A stretch of 39,863 nucleotides of DNA from Candidatus Roizmanbacteria bacterium UBA6242 (GTDB lineage Bacteria > Patescibacteriota > Microgenomatia > UBA1406 > GWC2-37-13), in assembly GCA_002440905.1 (NCBI GenBank), contig DJWA01000022.1:1-39863 (forward strand). Reading direction: 5' to 3'. The notes beneath the pieces are model-generated. The model did no database searches. It was not told where the DNA came from and saw only the letters and a program-made list of their open reading frames with translations. This document shows positions 15,998 to 24,295 of the stretch, piece after piece. The first letter of the stretch is position 1; each line of letters opens with the position of its first letter. A program made the position numbers and the translations under genes.

Positions 15998-17201
15998 ACG
16001 ATAAGACTACTCCCATTAAAATAAAGTTCTGAGTCAAGGTCAACCAGTAGTGGTCAACCATCCCCGTCATCAGTACTGCAGCCACCAACAACCACTGGTT
16101 TTTTGACAAATTATCTTTCAAAAACTTACCCAATCTGAAAAGAATGAATCCTCCGATTAATCCAGTTTCCGATAAGAAAAGGAGAATAATATTGTGGACT
16201 GGCTGGTTGAAGAACAGTGGAAAATGCGACACGAACTGCGATTGGGCAATAAGGTAGTTTTTTAGACCGGTGCCGGTTAGGGGATTGGCCGCTATAACCG
16301 CCAGGGAATTGGCCATTAGTTCGAGTCTTTTAGCAACCGTCATCGGGTCTCCAGACGGAAAAAGAAATATGACGGACAAGACTCCCAGCACAATTATACG
16401 ACTGACCATACAGATCCGGCAGAGATTTCGATTAAGAAAAACATATATAACGTTAAGAAGAAGAAATGAGAGTATAGCGGCTTTGGAAAAAGAGATAAAA
16501 ATTAGGCAGGAAAAAACTAGGAGAGAGAAGTACTTAAAAAATACATGGCGATCGAAGCGTTTGTTTATGAGAACAAAAAAATAGACAAGGAGATAAAAGC
16601 CGGCCATCGAGTTCGGGTGAGAAAAGGTTCCATAAGGTCGAAGTAACTCAAGTCCGTTGACGGCAATCTTGGCGATCCCTGGAGTACCGAGTGAAAATAA
16701 CCTTTCGCCAAGATAATATAGAGGACCTTGGATAGATTGTTTAAATACAAATTGGGCAACCGACAGCCCAAGCTCCACAGCGCCCGTTAGGGTAAACGCC
16801 CAAAGAATCAATAACGGGGAGAGTCTCGAAGCGGCCGATTTGCCAAGGGCAAAAACCGTCAGAAGTTCGAAAATTCTTGCCGAACCGTAAAGGGCAAGGA
16901 CCGGATTTTTGGCCAGGGCGATATTAAAACCTAAAAGAATGACCAGATAAAAAAATATCCGCTTTCTGAAAAACTCTATGACCGTTTTCATATTAAGAAC
17001 AACAAGAGCTAGGACGACTATGTCTATTAGATACAGGGTCGGAGAAAGGTAATCTACTCGAACTCCAGACAGATAAGAGAAGGAAAGGAAAAAGTGCTTA
17101 CCGAGTTGGGTTGGTAAAAGAACTAGAAAAATAAAAAAAAGAATTTGTTTTATATTAAAAGCGGTTATATTTATTTTTGCCTTGGATTTATGTTTTTTCA
17201 T
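15906..17201 (-). CDS. O-antigen ligase / polymerase (Wzy/WaaL)-like membrane protein
   Basis: 431 residues from the ATG at 17201 (a TTG six bases upstream is also in frame), with about 11-12 transmembrane helices. The large periplasmic loop region holds the family motif PYGTFSHPNSMAGFYLL near residue 190, then NPLTGTGLKNYL near 310 and HNIILLFLSETGLIGGF near 340. These are characteristic of PF04932 (O-antigen ligase/polymerase). The protein would polymerise or transfer lipid-linked glycan at the outer face of the membrane. No polysaccharide locus surrounds it. The last 25 residues are polar and read through the convergent DUF5667 gene. Confidence 0.83.
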   Translation of the reverse strand: MKKHKSKAKINITAFNIKQILFFIFLVLLPTQLGKHFFLSFSYLSGVRVDYLSPTLYLIDIVVLALVVLNMKTVIEFFRKRIFFYLVILLGFNIALAKNPVLALYGSARIFELLTVFALGKSAASRLSPLLILWAFTLTGAVELGLSVAQFVFKQSIQGPLYYLGERLFSLGTPGIAKIAVNGLELLRPYGTFSHPNSMAGFYLLVYFFVLINKRFDRHVFFKYFSLLVFSCLIFISFSKAAILSFLLLNVIYVFLNRNLCRICMVSRIIVLGVLSVIFLFPSGDPMTVAKRLELMANSLAVIAANPLTGTGLKNYLIAQSQFVSHFPLFFNQPVHNIILLFLSETGLIGGFILFRLGKFLKDNLSKNQWLLVAAVLMTGMVDHYWLTLTQNFILMGVVLSFTDFQDHALPEDSKLQSVSTVHQIRSAVLL

Positions 17202-17254
17202 TATCAATACGCAAAACCTTACCTGTTAATCTACAATAATCTTAATCAATTAAT

Positions 17255-17260
17255 TATAAT
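17255..17260 (+). promoter_or_regulatory. -10 box of mscL
   Basis: TATAAT at 17255-17260 lies 9 nt before the mscL ATG, within an AT-rich stretch. The leader would be about 2-3 nt long. Confidence 0.45.
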
Positions 17261-17269
17261 TAATTAACC

Positions 17270-17578
17270 ATGAAAGGATTCTTAGAATTTATACGGGAAA
17301 AAGTCGTCGTCGGGTTTGCTGTTGGATTTATTATGGGAGGCGCCGTCAGCAAGCTAGTGTCGGCTCTAGTTACCGATATTATCAACCCTATTGTAGGATC
17401 CGTATTGTCCCGCACTAAAGACCTAAACTCCATGTATATCCAGGTCGCCGGCGCCCGCGTAATGTGGGGACATTTCGTGAGCGCGTTAATTGACTTTACA
17501 ATCCTATCATTTGTAGTGTATCTTTTAATTAAGGCCATGGATTTTATAAAAGTTGAAAAGCCGGCCAATAAAAAATGA
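17270..17578 (+). CDS. mscL: Large-conductance mechanosensitive channel MscL
   Basis: 102 residues, slightly shorter than the usual 125-140. MscL is a pentameric emergency release channel in the cytoplasmic membrane that opens on hypo-osmotic shock. TM1 carries the signature VGFAVGFIMGGAVSKLVSAL followed by VTDIINPIVG. TM2 is ALIDFTILSFVVYLLIKAM. The periplasmic loop is short and the C-terminal helix bundle is nearly absent, accounting for the length. The stop overlaps the start of the next gene as ATGA, suggesting translational coupling. Confidence 0.96.
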   Translation: MKGFLEFIREKVVVGFAVGFIMGGAVSKLVSALVTDIINPIVGSVLSRTKDLNSMYIQVAGARVMWGHFVSALIDFTILSFVVYLLIKAMDFIKVEKPANKK

Positions 17579-18003
17579 AACTCCCAAGGGAGCTGACAAC
17601 CGTTACCAGGCTTTCGAAGTTTGTCGCTCTCATAATGTTTGTAACCCTCCCAATAATCGCCTTTGCGTTTGGGGTGAACTTCAAAGAATACGTTGATAAT
17701 AATCCAACCCTTTTTATAGCCCAAGCTCCCGCAGCAGATAAGCAAACCGTTGATAGTGAGTATCCTTGCGAACTTGATGTTACCGTTTGTTCCGATAATT
17801 CCCTTATTGGACGGGTTCCTCCTAAATGCGAATTTGGTAAATGCGCAGTTGAGTCCGAGCCGTCATCGGCCGCATATGTCTGTCCTAGGTCTGGTTATGT
17901 CGACTGCGAACCGGGACCGGGGGGGACTAAATTCGAATGCACGACCACATATCTTGATTGGGCACAAACCAACTGCCCCAACTTCATGGGGGCTGCTTAT
18001 TAA
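17575..18003 (+). CDS. Membrane-anchored Cys-rich extracytoplasmic protein
   Basis: 142 residues, no named family. Residues 13-34 form a signal or anchor helix (FVALIMFVTLPIIAFAFGV). The outside part has eight or more cysteines in two blocks: CELDVTVCSDNSLIGRVPPKCEFGKC resembles a small disulfide-rich protease-inhibitor-like fold (seen as CELDVTVCSDN and PPKCEFGKC), and YVCPRSGYVDCEPGPG with WAQTNCPNF forms a second block. It overlaps mscL by 4 nt (ATGA), so it is translated from the same message. A functional link to the channel is not established. Confidence 0.7.
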   Translation: MKLPRELTTVTRLSKFVALIMFVTLPIIAFAFGVNFKEYVDNNPTLFIAQAPAADKQTVDSEYPCELDVTVCSDNSLIGRVPPKCEFGKCAVESEPSSAAYVCPRSGYVDCEPGPGGTKFECTTTYLDWAQTNCPNFMGAAY

Positions 18004-18005
18004 GA

Positions 18006-18011
18006 TATAAT
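18006..18011 (+). promoter_or_regulatory. -10 box, leaderless GTG start of GT-C gene
   Basis: TATAAT ends 7 nt before the GTG at 18019. It begins only three bases after the stop codon of the previous gene. Confidence 0.5.
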
Positions 18012-18018
18012 AAACGGT

Positions 18019-19302
18019 GTGAGTAAAAGACTATTCTGGCTTCTTATCACTTTAAGCTTTATTGTCCAGTTGTTTTTGAGTTTTCTTGAAACCTACGGGG
18101 ACGTCCACGCATATTTTGTTCCGTGGGCGCAAAGCATTGAAAAGTACGGGACCATCGGTTTTTACGATCGAGTAATCCCCCCAAATACATACGCCAACTA
18201 TCCACCCCTAATTATTTATATCCTAACCGCGTTTTATCAATTGGGAATGACATTAATTAAACCAATTCTCGATGGACTATGGACCCTCAATACGACCTTT
18301 TCCATTTTCCCTTCGGGTATCGTCACCTTTTTCAACCGGGACAACCTCTTACTTTTCTCTTTTATTAAGCTCCCCGGTATTTTGGCTAATATCGCACTTT
18401 CCGCTGGTGTTTATTACCTCGTTGGTGAGTTGGTACCGAAAAAGTCCAGTTCGAGAATTGCTTTTATTGCCTTCATTTCGGCGCTTTTTAATCCGGCTCT
18501 CATTTTTCTATCCGCCCTTTGGGGACAAGTTGATGTCCTACCGTTTGCTCTTGTCGTCTGGTCTTTTTACTTTGCCAATAAAAAATCCCACAACCTGTCG
18601 GTGCTCCTTATGGCTTTGGCGCTATTATCCAAACAAACGGCCATTCTCGCCGTTCCTTTTTACGCCGTGTATCTTTCCAGCAAGTTGACCGCAGTGAGGA
18701 TAGTAAGATGGAGTATCATCACCTACATTACGTTTGTTACCATGTTTTGGCCTTTTGAGAAGTCCGTAGGAGTTAAATTTTTTCCCTTTATTTCATATCT
18801 TAAAATCGCCTCGTCATTTGCCTCGGACAAGGTCTCAATGCACGCCCACAACTTCTGGCAGATGCTTTACCCGAATATGAGGGACAACGGGGTAAGGGTA
18901 ATCTCCCATATTATAGTTTTCTCTTTTATGTTCTTTATCATCTTTCGCATATGGAGAAAAAGAAACAACCTCTCATTTGTCCTTTCTGGATTCGGACTGT
19001 TTGCTGTATTTTCTTTTATGTTTATGACCCGGATGCACGAAAGACACCTTTTGGCGGCGATTCCCTTCCTGCTTCTGGCCGTCGCTATTGACTTCAAATT
19101 CTATTGGATTTTCCTATTTGAATCCCTTTATCTTATCGCCAATATGTATGCCGCCTGGCCGGTGCCCTACAGCAAGTTTTTGGCCGAATCCTTGAATAAT
19201 TACTGGGTCGTAAATGTCATCACCCTTGTACAACTTGGAGTACTATTATGGGCTACATTTGTTTGGATTAAGGCTACGCGAAGAAAAACAACCTCAGGAT
19301 AA
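18019..19302 (+). CDS. GT-C fold polyprenyl-phosphate-dependent glycosyltransferase
   Basis: 427 residues, GTG start, 10-12 transmembrane helices. The first extracytoplasmic loop has the Asp motif expected in GT-C enzymes (ETYGDVHAYFVPWAQSIEK) followed by NYPPLIIYILTAFY, a pattern of mannosyltransferase-like families (GT39/GT87, DUF2029). Another conserved stretch is LFNPALIFLSALWGQVDVLP near 165. It would transfer a sugar from a lipid-linked donor on the outer face of the membrane, and could use donors made by the UbiA-type pathway in this window, but acceptor and donor are unknown. hflX follows after 18 nt. Confidence 0.8.
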   Translation: MSKRLFWLLITLSFIVQLFLSFLETYGDVHAYFVPWAQSIEKYGTIGFYDRVIPPNTYANYPPLIIYILTAFYQLGMTLIKPILDGLWTLNTTFSIFPSGIVTFFNRDNLLLFSFIKLPGILANIALSAGVYYLVGELVPKKSSSRIAFIAFISALFNPALIFLSALWGQVDVLPFALVVWSFYFANKKSHNLSVLLMALALLSKQTAILAVPFYAVYLSSKLTAVRIVRWSIITYITFVTMFWPFEKSVGVKFFPFISYLKIASSFASDKVSMHAHNFWQMLYPNMRDNGVRVISHIIVFSFMFFIIFRIWRKRNNLSFVLSGFGLFAVFSFMFMTRMHERHLLAAIPFLLLAVAIDFKFYWIFLFESLYLIANMYAAWPVPYSKFLAESLNNYWVVNVITLVQLGVLLWATFVWIKATRRKTTSG

Positions 19303-19304
19303 GA

Positions 19305-19310
19305 TATAAT
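19305..19310 (+). promoter_or_regulatory. -10 box upstream of hflX
   Basis: TATAAT at 19305-19310 lies 10 nt before the hflX ATG and would give a leader of about 3-4 nt. It begins 3 nt after the stop of the upstream gene. Confidence 0.45.
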
Positions 19311-19320
19311 TGAGTCTCCT

Positions 19321-20430
19321 ATGAAAAAAGCCCACCGGATTATTTTAGTTGACGTAGTTGACCCCCATACCCATAGGGACGAAGCTATACATAATCTTGA
19401 AGAGTTGCGATCGTTGGTCTCAACCTATAAGGGAGTTGATATCGTGACAATCATCCAGCACCGGACGCGTCCCGACAAGGCGACATTTGTCGGATCGGGT
19501 AAGGCGATAGAGCTTGCAGGCATCGTCAAGAAACAGAAAATAGACATAGTCGTCATCAATGCCATCGTCAAACCAACAGTCCTATTTAACCTGACCAAAG
19601 TCTTGTGGGAAATGAACCCGGACATACAAGTCTGGGATAGAATTGACCTTATCCTAAATATCTTCGATTTACACGCCCAGACAAAGCAGGCCAAGCTCCA
19701 GATTGAGATCGCCAGAATGAGACATATGGGACCCCGCATATACGGGTTGGGGACGATGTTGTCGCGTCAGGCGGGAGGGATTGGAACCCGGGGCATTGGT
19801 GAGACCAATATCGAGTTGATGAAACGCCACTGGCGCGACCAGATAAGGAACAAAAAAGAAGAGCTTGAGAAGATCTCGGCCCAGCACCTTGCCCAACTTA
19901 AAAGACGCCAGGACCAGAACTTCTCCTCGGTATCGATTGTTGGATATACAAACGCCGGAAAAACATCGCTGTTTAACCTTTTAGCCAAGAAGAAGAAAGT
20001 CGTCGAGAACGCGCTTTTTGTGACCCTGGATTCGGTGTCAGGTAAGCTATACCTTCCGACCCTTAAAAAAGAGGTCTCGATCTCGGACACAATAGGATTC
20101 ATAAAAGATCTACCATCGTCTTTAATTGACACCTTTAAGTCAACGCTCATGGAGTCCATCCACGCCGATGTAATTCTCCATGTCATAGACGTTGCCGACC
20201 CGAAGATGAACGAAAAGATCGAGGTAGTCGAGGATATTTTGAGGGAGATTAAGGTTAAGTCCAAGAAAGTCATCTACGTCTTCAACAAGGTCGACGCCCA
20301 TTTGGGCGACGGCAAGAAGACATTGACCGAAATTAACAACAAATACGAGCTCTTTACCCCCCAGTTTATTTCGGTCAAAGAGAGCTTTGGGATCGACAAG
20401 CTGATTAGTGAAATCGAGAAAAATATTTGA
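19321..20430 (+). CDS. hflX: Ribosome-associated GTPase HflX
   Basis: 369 residues. HflX splits or rescues stalled 70S ribosomes under stress. The N-terminal HflX domain includes HRTRPDKATFVGSGKA near 48-61 and DRIDLILNIFDLHA near 106-119. The Gly-rich linker is RQAGGIGTRGIGET near 149-161. GTPase motifs are G1 GYTNAGKTS (208-216), G2 with FVTLDSVSG, G3 DTIGFIKDLP (256-265) and G4 NKVD (322-325). The C-terminal extension of longer homologues is absent. Together with tmRNA/SmpB nearby it forms a second ribosome-rescue function in the window. Confidence 0.96.
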   Translation: MKKAHRIILVDVVDPHTHRDEAIHNLEELRSLVSTYKGVDIVTIIQHRTRPDKATFVGSGKAIELAGIVKKQKIDIVVINAIVKPTVLFNLTKVLWEMNPDIQVWDRIDLILNIFDLHAQTKQAKLQIEIARMRHMGPRIYGLGTMLSRQAGGIGTRGIGETNIELMKRHWRDQIRNKKEELEKISAQHLAQLKRRQDQNFSSVSIVGYTNAGKTSLFNLLAKKKKVVENALFVTLDSVSGKLYLPTLKKEVSISDTIGFIKDLPSSLIDTFKSTLMESIHADVILHVIDVADPKMNEKIEVVEDILREIKVKSKKVIYVFNKVDAHLGDGKKTLTEINNKYELFTPQFISVKESFGIDKLISEIEKNI

Positions 20431-20486
20431 CCATAAACTCGCTTCTTACCACCCAAGTCCAATAAGGGGGTAAAATACAAAATACT

Positions 20487-21893
20487 ATGTTTGACCACGA
20501 CCTAGCAATTGTTGACGTTGAAACTACCGGTATGAGCCCTTTTCATGACCGGATCATTGAGGTGGCAATTATAAGGATCTCCAAAAACAAGATCGTCGAC
20601 AAGTACACGACTCTTCTTAATCCCCAGACCCACATCTCCCCATATATAAGCATGTTCACGGGAATTACAAACCAGGATCTTGTAGACGCCCCTCTATTTG
20701 GGGACGTAAAGGACAAGATCCAGGAACTCTTGGGAGGCGCCGTATTTGTCGCCCATAACGTCCGGTTTGACTATTCATTCATGAAAAGCGAACTCAAGCG
20801 GTCGGGCTCCTACTTCAAGGCTAAAACCTTTTGTACCGTCAAGTTGTCCCGGCGCTTGTTTCCGGATTACCGAAGCCATTCCCTCGAGTCGGTTATAAGC
20901 CGGTTCAACTTCAAGTTCTCCCGTCGTCACCGGGCGTATGACGACGCCTATGTCCTATGGCAGTTCATCAACAAGGTAAAAAAAACCATTCCCAAGGAAA
21001 GGTTGCTCAAAACCTGGGCAGAACTGACTAAGTCCTTATACTCGGGGGATCAAAATATCAGAGAACAGGTTGACGCCTTACCGGAGTCTCCTGGTATATA
21101 CATCTTCTACGACAAAAACGACGCGCCCATTTACGTTGGTAAATCCAAAAGCATTTTGGATCGGGTAGTTGCCCACTTTTCACAAGACGTCCATTCTACC
21201 AAGCACCTCCAGATGATGAAGGAAGTGACACGAATAGGACACATAAAGACAACCGGGGAACTTGGGGCATTGCTGCTTGAGGCCCGGCTCGTCAAAGAAC
21301 TTCACCCGGTCTACAACGCCCAGCTTAAGGAAAAGAAAGCGTTCATTGTCTTAACCAAAGACAAGAACAAAGACGGATACCTGACCCTCAAGTCAAAGAC
21401 GGTCATGTCCCTTACTGAAGTTGAGACCGATGATCTTTTGGGTACGTTCAAAAGCGATCGGGGGGTCAAGGAATATTTGGCCGAATTTGCCGAAAAATAC
21501 TATCTCTGCCCCAAATTGTTGGGGACAGATTCAAGCCGCACTTCCTGCTTTGCCCACAAGTTGGGCCGTTGCCGCGGAGCGTGTATAAAGAAAGAAAAGA
21601 AACAAATATACAATTCGAGGTTCTTGATAGCTTTTATTGAATCCAGGCAGTTTAAGCCTTGGCCTTACCGTGGACCGGTTGAGATAGTTGAGAAGGATAT
21701 TGAAGATATGGAGAAGTGGGAGAGTTATACGATAGATCGCTGGTGTCTCATAGGTAAGAAGAATTCCTTGGGAGACGAGGAAGTATTTGAAAATATTTTT
21801 GACCCCGACTATTACAAGATAATCGCAAGATATTTAAAAGCCCAAAGTCATCGAATTAGATCTGATAACGAATTCAAGCAGTCCGCTCGTTGA
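20487..21893 (+). CDS. DEDDh 3'-5' exonuclease fused to a UvrC-like GIY-YIG domain
   Basis: 468 residues. Residues 5-165 are a DnaQ/epsilon-type exonuclease: Asp10 and Glu12 (AIVDVETTG), Asp95 (NVRFDYSF), and His148 with Asp153 (HRAYDDAYVLW). Residues about 198-275 are a GIY-YIG nuclease like the UvrC N-terminal domain (PGIYIFYDK, PIYVGKSKSILDRV). A Cys motif near 345-370 (SCFAHKLGRCRGACIKK) matches the segment following the GIY-YIG domain in UvrC and Cho relatives. Such fusions are known in actinobacteria and CPR and are thought to act in DNA repair. The C terminus overlaps the convergent HAD gene by 46 nt. Confidence 0.9.
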   Translation: MFDHDLAIVDVETTGMSPFHDRIIEVAIIRISKNKIVDKYTTLLNPQTHISPYISMFTGITNQDLVDAPLFGDVKDKIQELLGGAVFVAHNVRFDYSFMKSELKRSGSYFKAKTFCTVKLSRRLFPDYRSHSLESVISRFNFKFSRRHRAYDDAYVLWQFINKVKKTIPKERLLKTWAELTKSLYSGDQNIREQVDALPESPGIYIFYDKNDAPIYVGKSKSILDRVVAHFSQDVHSTKHLQMMKEVTRIGHIKTTGELGALLLEARLVKELHPVYNAQLKEKKAFIVLTKDKNKDGYLTLKSKTVMSLTEVETDDLLGTFKSDRGVKEYLAEFAEKYYLCPKLLGTDSSRTSCFAHKLGRCRGACIKKEKKQIYNSRFLIAFIESRQFKPWPYRGPVEIVEKDIEDMEKWESYTIDRWCLIGKKNSLGDEEVFENIFDPDYYKIIARYLKAQSHRIRSDNEFKQSAR

Positions 21894-22489
21894 TCTTCAA
21901 ACTCTTTTCTGGTTGTTAATCCGTTTGGGACCGCAACAAATCCTATTCCCGCGCCGCGTGCCGCCTGCATATCTCGAATATCGTCGCCAACATAAAGAGC
22001 CTCTTCCTTTTTTATATCTAACTTCACAAGTTGCGATATCAAACCATCAAAGACTCTCGGATCTGGCTTATGGAATTCTGAGTCGGTCGATCCCTGAATA
22101 AGATCGAACTTATCATAAGGCATTTCTGATTCATTCATATCGTCAACGACCGATTCTCTTGTCATTGATGTCACCAGTCCCAAGAAATAGTGATTGTCGT
22201 GAAGAAAATTAAGGACTTTGATAGTATCCTCATATGGATGTTTACGATATAAGTAGTCGAGTGAAAAATAGCTTTTCATCATGTTCTCAACCGTATCCTT
22301 ATGCTCGTAGAAAAGACCAATCATCTCCTCAAATGGCATTCCCCAATATTTTCTGATGGTCTCTTCAGTCAAGTTAACCCCATAAAACTTTTTGGCGACC
22401 GCCTGGTGCTGGGACCACTTAACAGAATATGACTTAACTAAAGTTTCGTCAAAATCAAAAATTATTGCTTTGTATTTAGATATGAACAT
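21848..22489 (-). CDS. HAD-family phosphatase
   Basis: 213 residues, haloacid-dehalogenase superfamily subfamily I. Motif I is IIFDFDETLV (Asp12 nucleophile, Asp14), the alpha-helical cap spans about 20-90, motif II is LGLVTSMTRE, and motifs III/IV are HKPDPRVFDG and ALYVGDDIRDMQAARGAGI. The architecture is that of phosphoglycolate phosphatase/beta-phosphoglucomutase relatives, acting on a small phosphorylated metabolite in the cytoplasm. It lies 106 nt downstream of the histidine kinase gene on the same strand. Substrate unknown. Confidence 0.88.
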   Translation of the reverse strand: MFISKYKAIIFDFDETLVKSYSVKWSQHQAVAKKFYGVNLTEETIRKYWGMPFEEMIGLFYEHKDTVENMMKSYFSLDYLYRKHPYEDTIKVLNFLHDNHYFLGLVTSMTRESVVDDMNESEMPYDKFDLIQGSTDSEFHKPDPRVFDGLISQLVKLDIKKEEALYVGDDIRDMQAARGAGIGFVAVPNGLTTRKEFEDQRADCLNSLSDLIR

Positions 22490-22595
22490 TGACGGAGATA
22501 ATTATATACGTAAAAATCGATCGTGAACAAAGTCAAAAACAATTTGAACTGTCGTATTAGAGTATTCTTGCTGATACTATCCAATGCTGCTCTGC

Positions 22596-23819
22596 CTATT
22601 GATTCACATATCTTGGAAGCGTAAAGGTAAAAGTCGATCCCTTATCCTTCACGCTTTTAACCCAGATTTTACCCATATGTCGCTTGATGATTTCAAACGA
22701 TATATATAAACCCAGTCCAAGTCCCGAGATATTGTTCTTATCTTCTACCCTGAAAAATCTCTCAAACACCTTCTTTTGCTCTTCTTTATTTATGCCGAAT
22801 CCAAAATCCTTTACAGACACCGTTACCTCTTTTGGATTACTTTTCATCAAAATATTTATTTTTTTAGCATCGGGCGAATATTTGATCGCGTTAGAAATAA
22901 GATTTATCAGGGTCTGACTGATTCGTTCCTTATCTGCGTAGACAAATACGCCAGATTGACCCTTATAGAAGATCGTATGGGATTTTGCGGTAAACCTAAA
23001 GTCCGAGATTACCAGTTTTATAAGCTCATTGAGGTTGAATATTTTCCTCTGCAGTTTTAAGTTCCCGGTTTGGATGCTATAAACTTTTGTAAATGAGGCC
23101 ATAAGTTGTTCGAGTCGTTCAATTTGGCCGGCAATCTTAGAAATATAAAAGAACCCTTCTTTGTCTTTTTTATCAACTAGGTATTTTTCAAATTGCTGTG
23201 AAAATAATTTAATAACCGTCAACGGAGTTATGAGTTCGTGGGATACCATTCCGATAAAATGATCTTTTTGTTTCTCCAGCTGCCGTTCGACCGTTACATC
23301 ATCTAAGGCGAGCAAAATGGCTTCAGTATTATTGACTTGACGATAAGTCTTGCGCGCATTTAATAGCATTATTCGTTTACCAATGTGGGGAAAATTAATA
23401 TCCAATTCAAAATTTTCAAAATGCGTATTTTTGACGAGGATCTTTTCCAACAAGTGTCTTAACTTAGGTATGTTCCAAGCACGACTATTTAACATATATA
23501 TCAGCTTGTTTTCCGTTTTTTTTGGAGTCAACTTAAAGGTGTCGTAAAATGATTTATTAGCAGTCAAAACTTGCAGTTTTTTATTGAGGACGACCAGCGG
23601 CAACCTTACAGTATCGACAATAGCTTCGGAATAATCGAGAGCATATTTGAGAATGTCCAGCGACCGCTTCAGGTCGTTAACGTCAACTCCAGGAATTATG
23701 CTCGAGTGATCGATTTTAATATGACGTTTTTGTACAGCTGCTTTGACAGAAGCACCAGATTGTTTTGGCCGATTGATTATGACTGACTTTCTAGAATACG
23801 GCAATCTTTCTTTACTCAT
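22596..23819 (-). CDS. Soluble PAS-containing sensor histidine kinase (orphan)
   Basis: 407 residues with no transmembrane helix, hence a cytoplasmic sensor. After a basic N terminus, a PAS-like domain occupies about 62-175 (LPLVVLNKKLQVLTANKSFY). The dimerisation/phosphoacceptor domain has His194 in GMVSHELITPL. The ATPase domain shows the N box (LINLISNAIKYS), G1 VKDFGFGINKEEQ, the F box FERFFR and G2 GLGLGLYIS. No response regulator is next to it; the flanking genes are ssrA and a HAD phosphatase. A TATAAT box about 20 nt upstream of the ATG probably drives it. Signal and partner unknown. Confidence 0.92.
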   Translation of the reverse strand: MSKERLPYSRKSVIINRPKQSGASVKAAVQKRHIKIDHSSIIPGVDVNDLKRSLDILKYALDYSEAIVDTVRLPLVVLNKKLQVLTANKSFYDTFKLTPKKTENKLIYMLNSRAWNIPKLRHLLEKILVKNTHFENFELDINFPHIGKRIMLLNARKTYRQVNNTEAILLALDDVTVERQLEKQKDHFIGMVSHELITPLTVIKLFSQQFEKYLVDKKDKEGFFYISKIAGQIERLEQLMASFTKVYSIQTGNLKLQRKIFNLNELIKLVISDFRFTAKSHTIFYKGQSGVFVYADKERISQTLINLISNAIKYSPDAKKINILMKSNPKEVTVSVKDFGFGINKEEQKKVFERFFRVEDKNNISGLGLGLYISFEIIKRHMGKIWVKSVKDKGSTFTFTLPRYVNQ

Positions 23820-23913
23820 TGATCTGGTCGGATAATAAGAATTATATCATAAAGAATATTATCAAGCAGTGTGCCACCATACAGCCCCTTTAATGATTGT
23901 TAAGGATGAAATG

Positions 23914-24294
23914 TGGAGATGTCCGGAATTGAACCGGAGTCCGAGAAAACACTAATATAAATTTTTAGTTGGGGTTAGATTGTTTTTACTCTTGTTTGCC
24001 CGCTTAAACAGTCAAATCGTAACAAACAGTCAGTTTAGTTTATCGATCCTAAATACAACTGATTACTTTCTAGGACCTTATTCCGATTGGTTTAACCCTC
24101 CATGGATTGAATCGGACAAAAACCATAGAGAGTCCAATTAGTTAACGTAAGCAAAGTTCATATTTGCATATGATCTTGCCAACATAGCTTCTTGGTATTC
24201 TGATGTTTGATTATCAGTTATTTTTTGCGTTTACGCACAGCTGCGCCCCAACGATTTATAAAAGTGCAATTTCCCGTCGATGCCTTGCATCCCC
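23914..24294 (-). ncRNA. ssrA: Transfer-messenger RNA (tmRNA)
   Basis: A 381-nt tmRNA that, with SmpB and alanyl-tRNA synthetase, rescues stalled ribosomes and tags the nascent peptide. The 5' end GGGGATG pairs with the 3' CATCTCC (7 bp), giving the G3-U70 pair that specifies alanine, with discriminator A. CCA is not encoded. The D-like region GCATCGACGGGAA matches the conserved tmRNA block. The T arm is TCCGG-TTCAATT-CCGGA preceded by the usual GGAC-like segment. A tag reading frame follows a conserved AATAACT. The 5' end lies one nucleotide after the smpB stop codon, so it is probably released from an smpB-ssrA transcript by RNase P. Confidence 0.95.
24138..24215 (-). other. tmRNA tag-peptide reading frame
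   Basis: The resume codon is read as GAT because the preceding AATAACT matches the sequence just before the resume codon in Bacillus tmRNA. The frame runs 25 codons to TAA, starting DNQTSEYQEA and ending SYANMNFAYVN. With the alanine carried by tmRNA the tag is 26 residues. The other two frames stop within a few codons. It lacks the usual -AA ending. Confidence 0.65.
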
Positions 24295-24295
24295 T

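Noticed and set aside
17260..17745. 161-codon minus-strand frame opposite mscL
   Set aside because: It is the antisense of mscL and the following gene, which have clear signatures on the plus strand.
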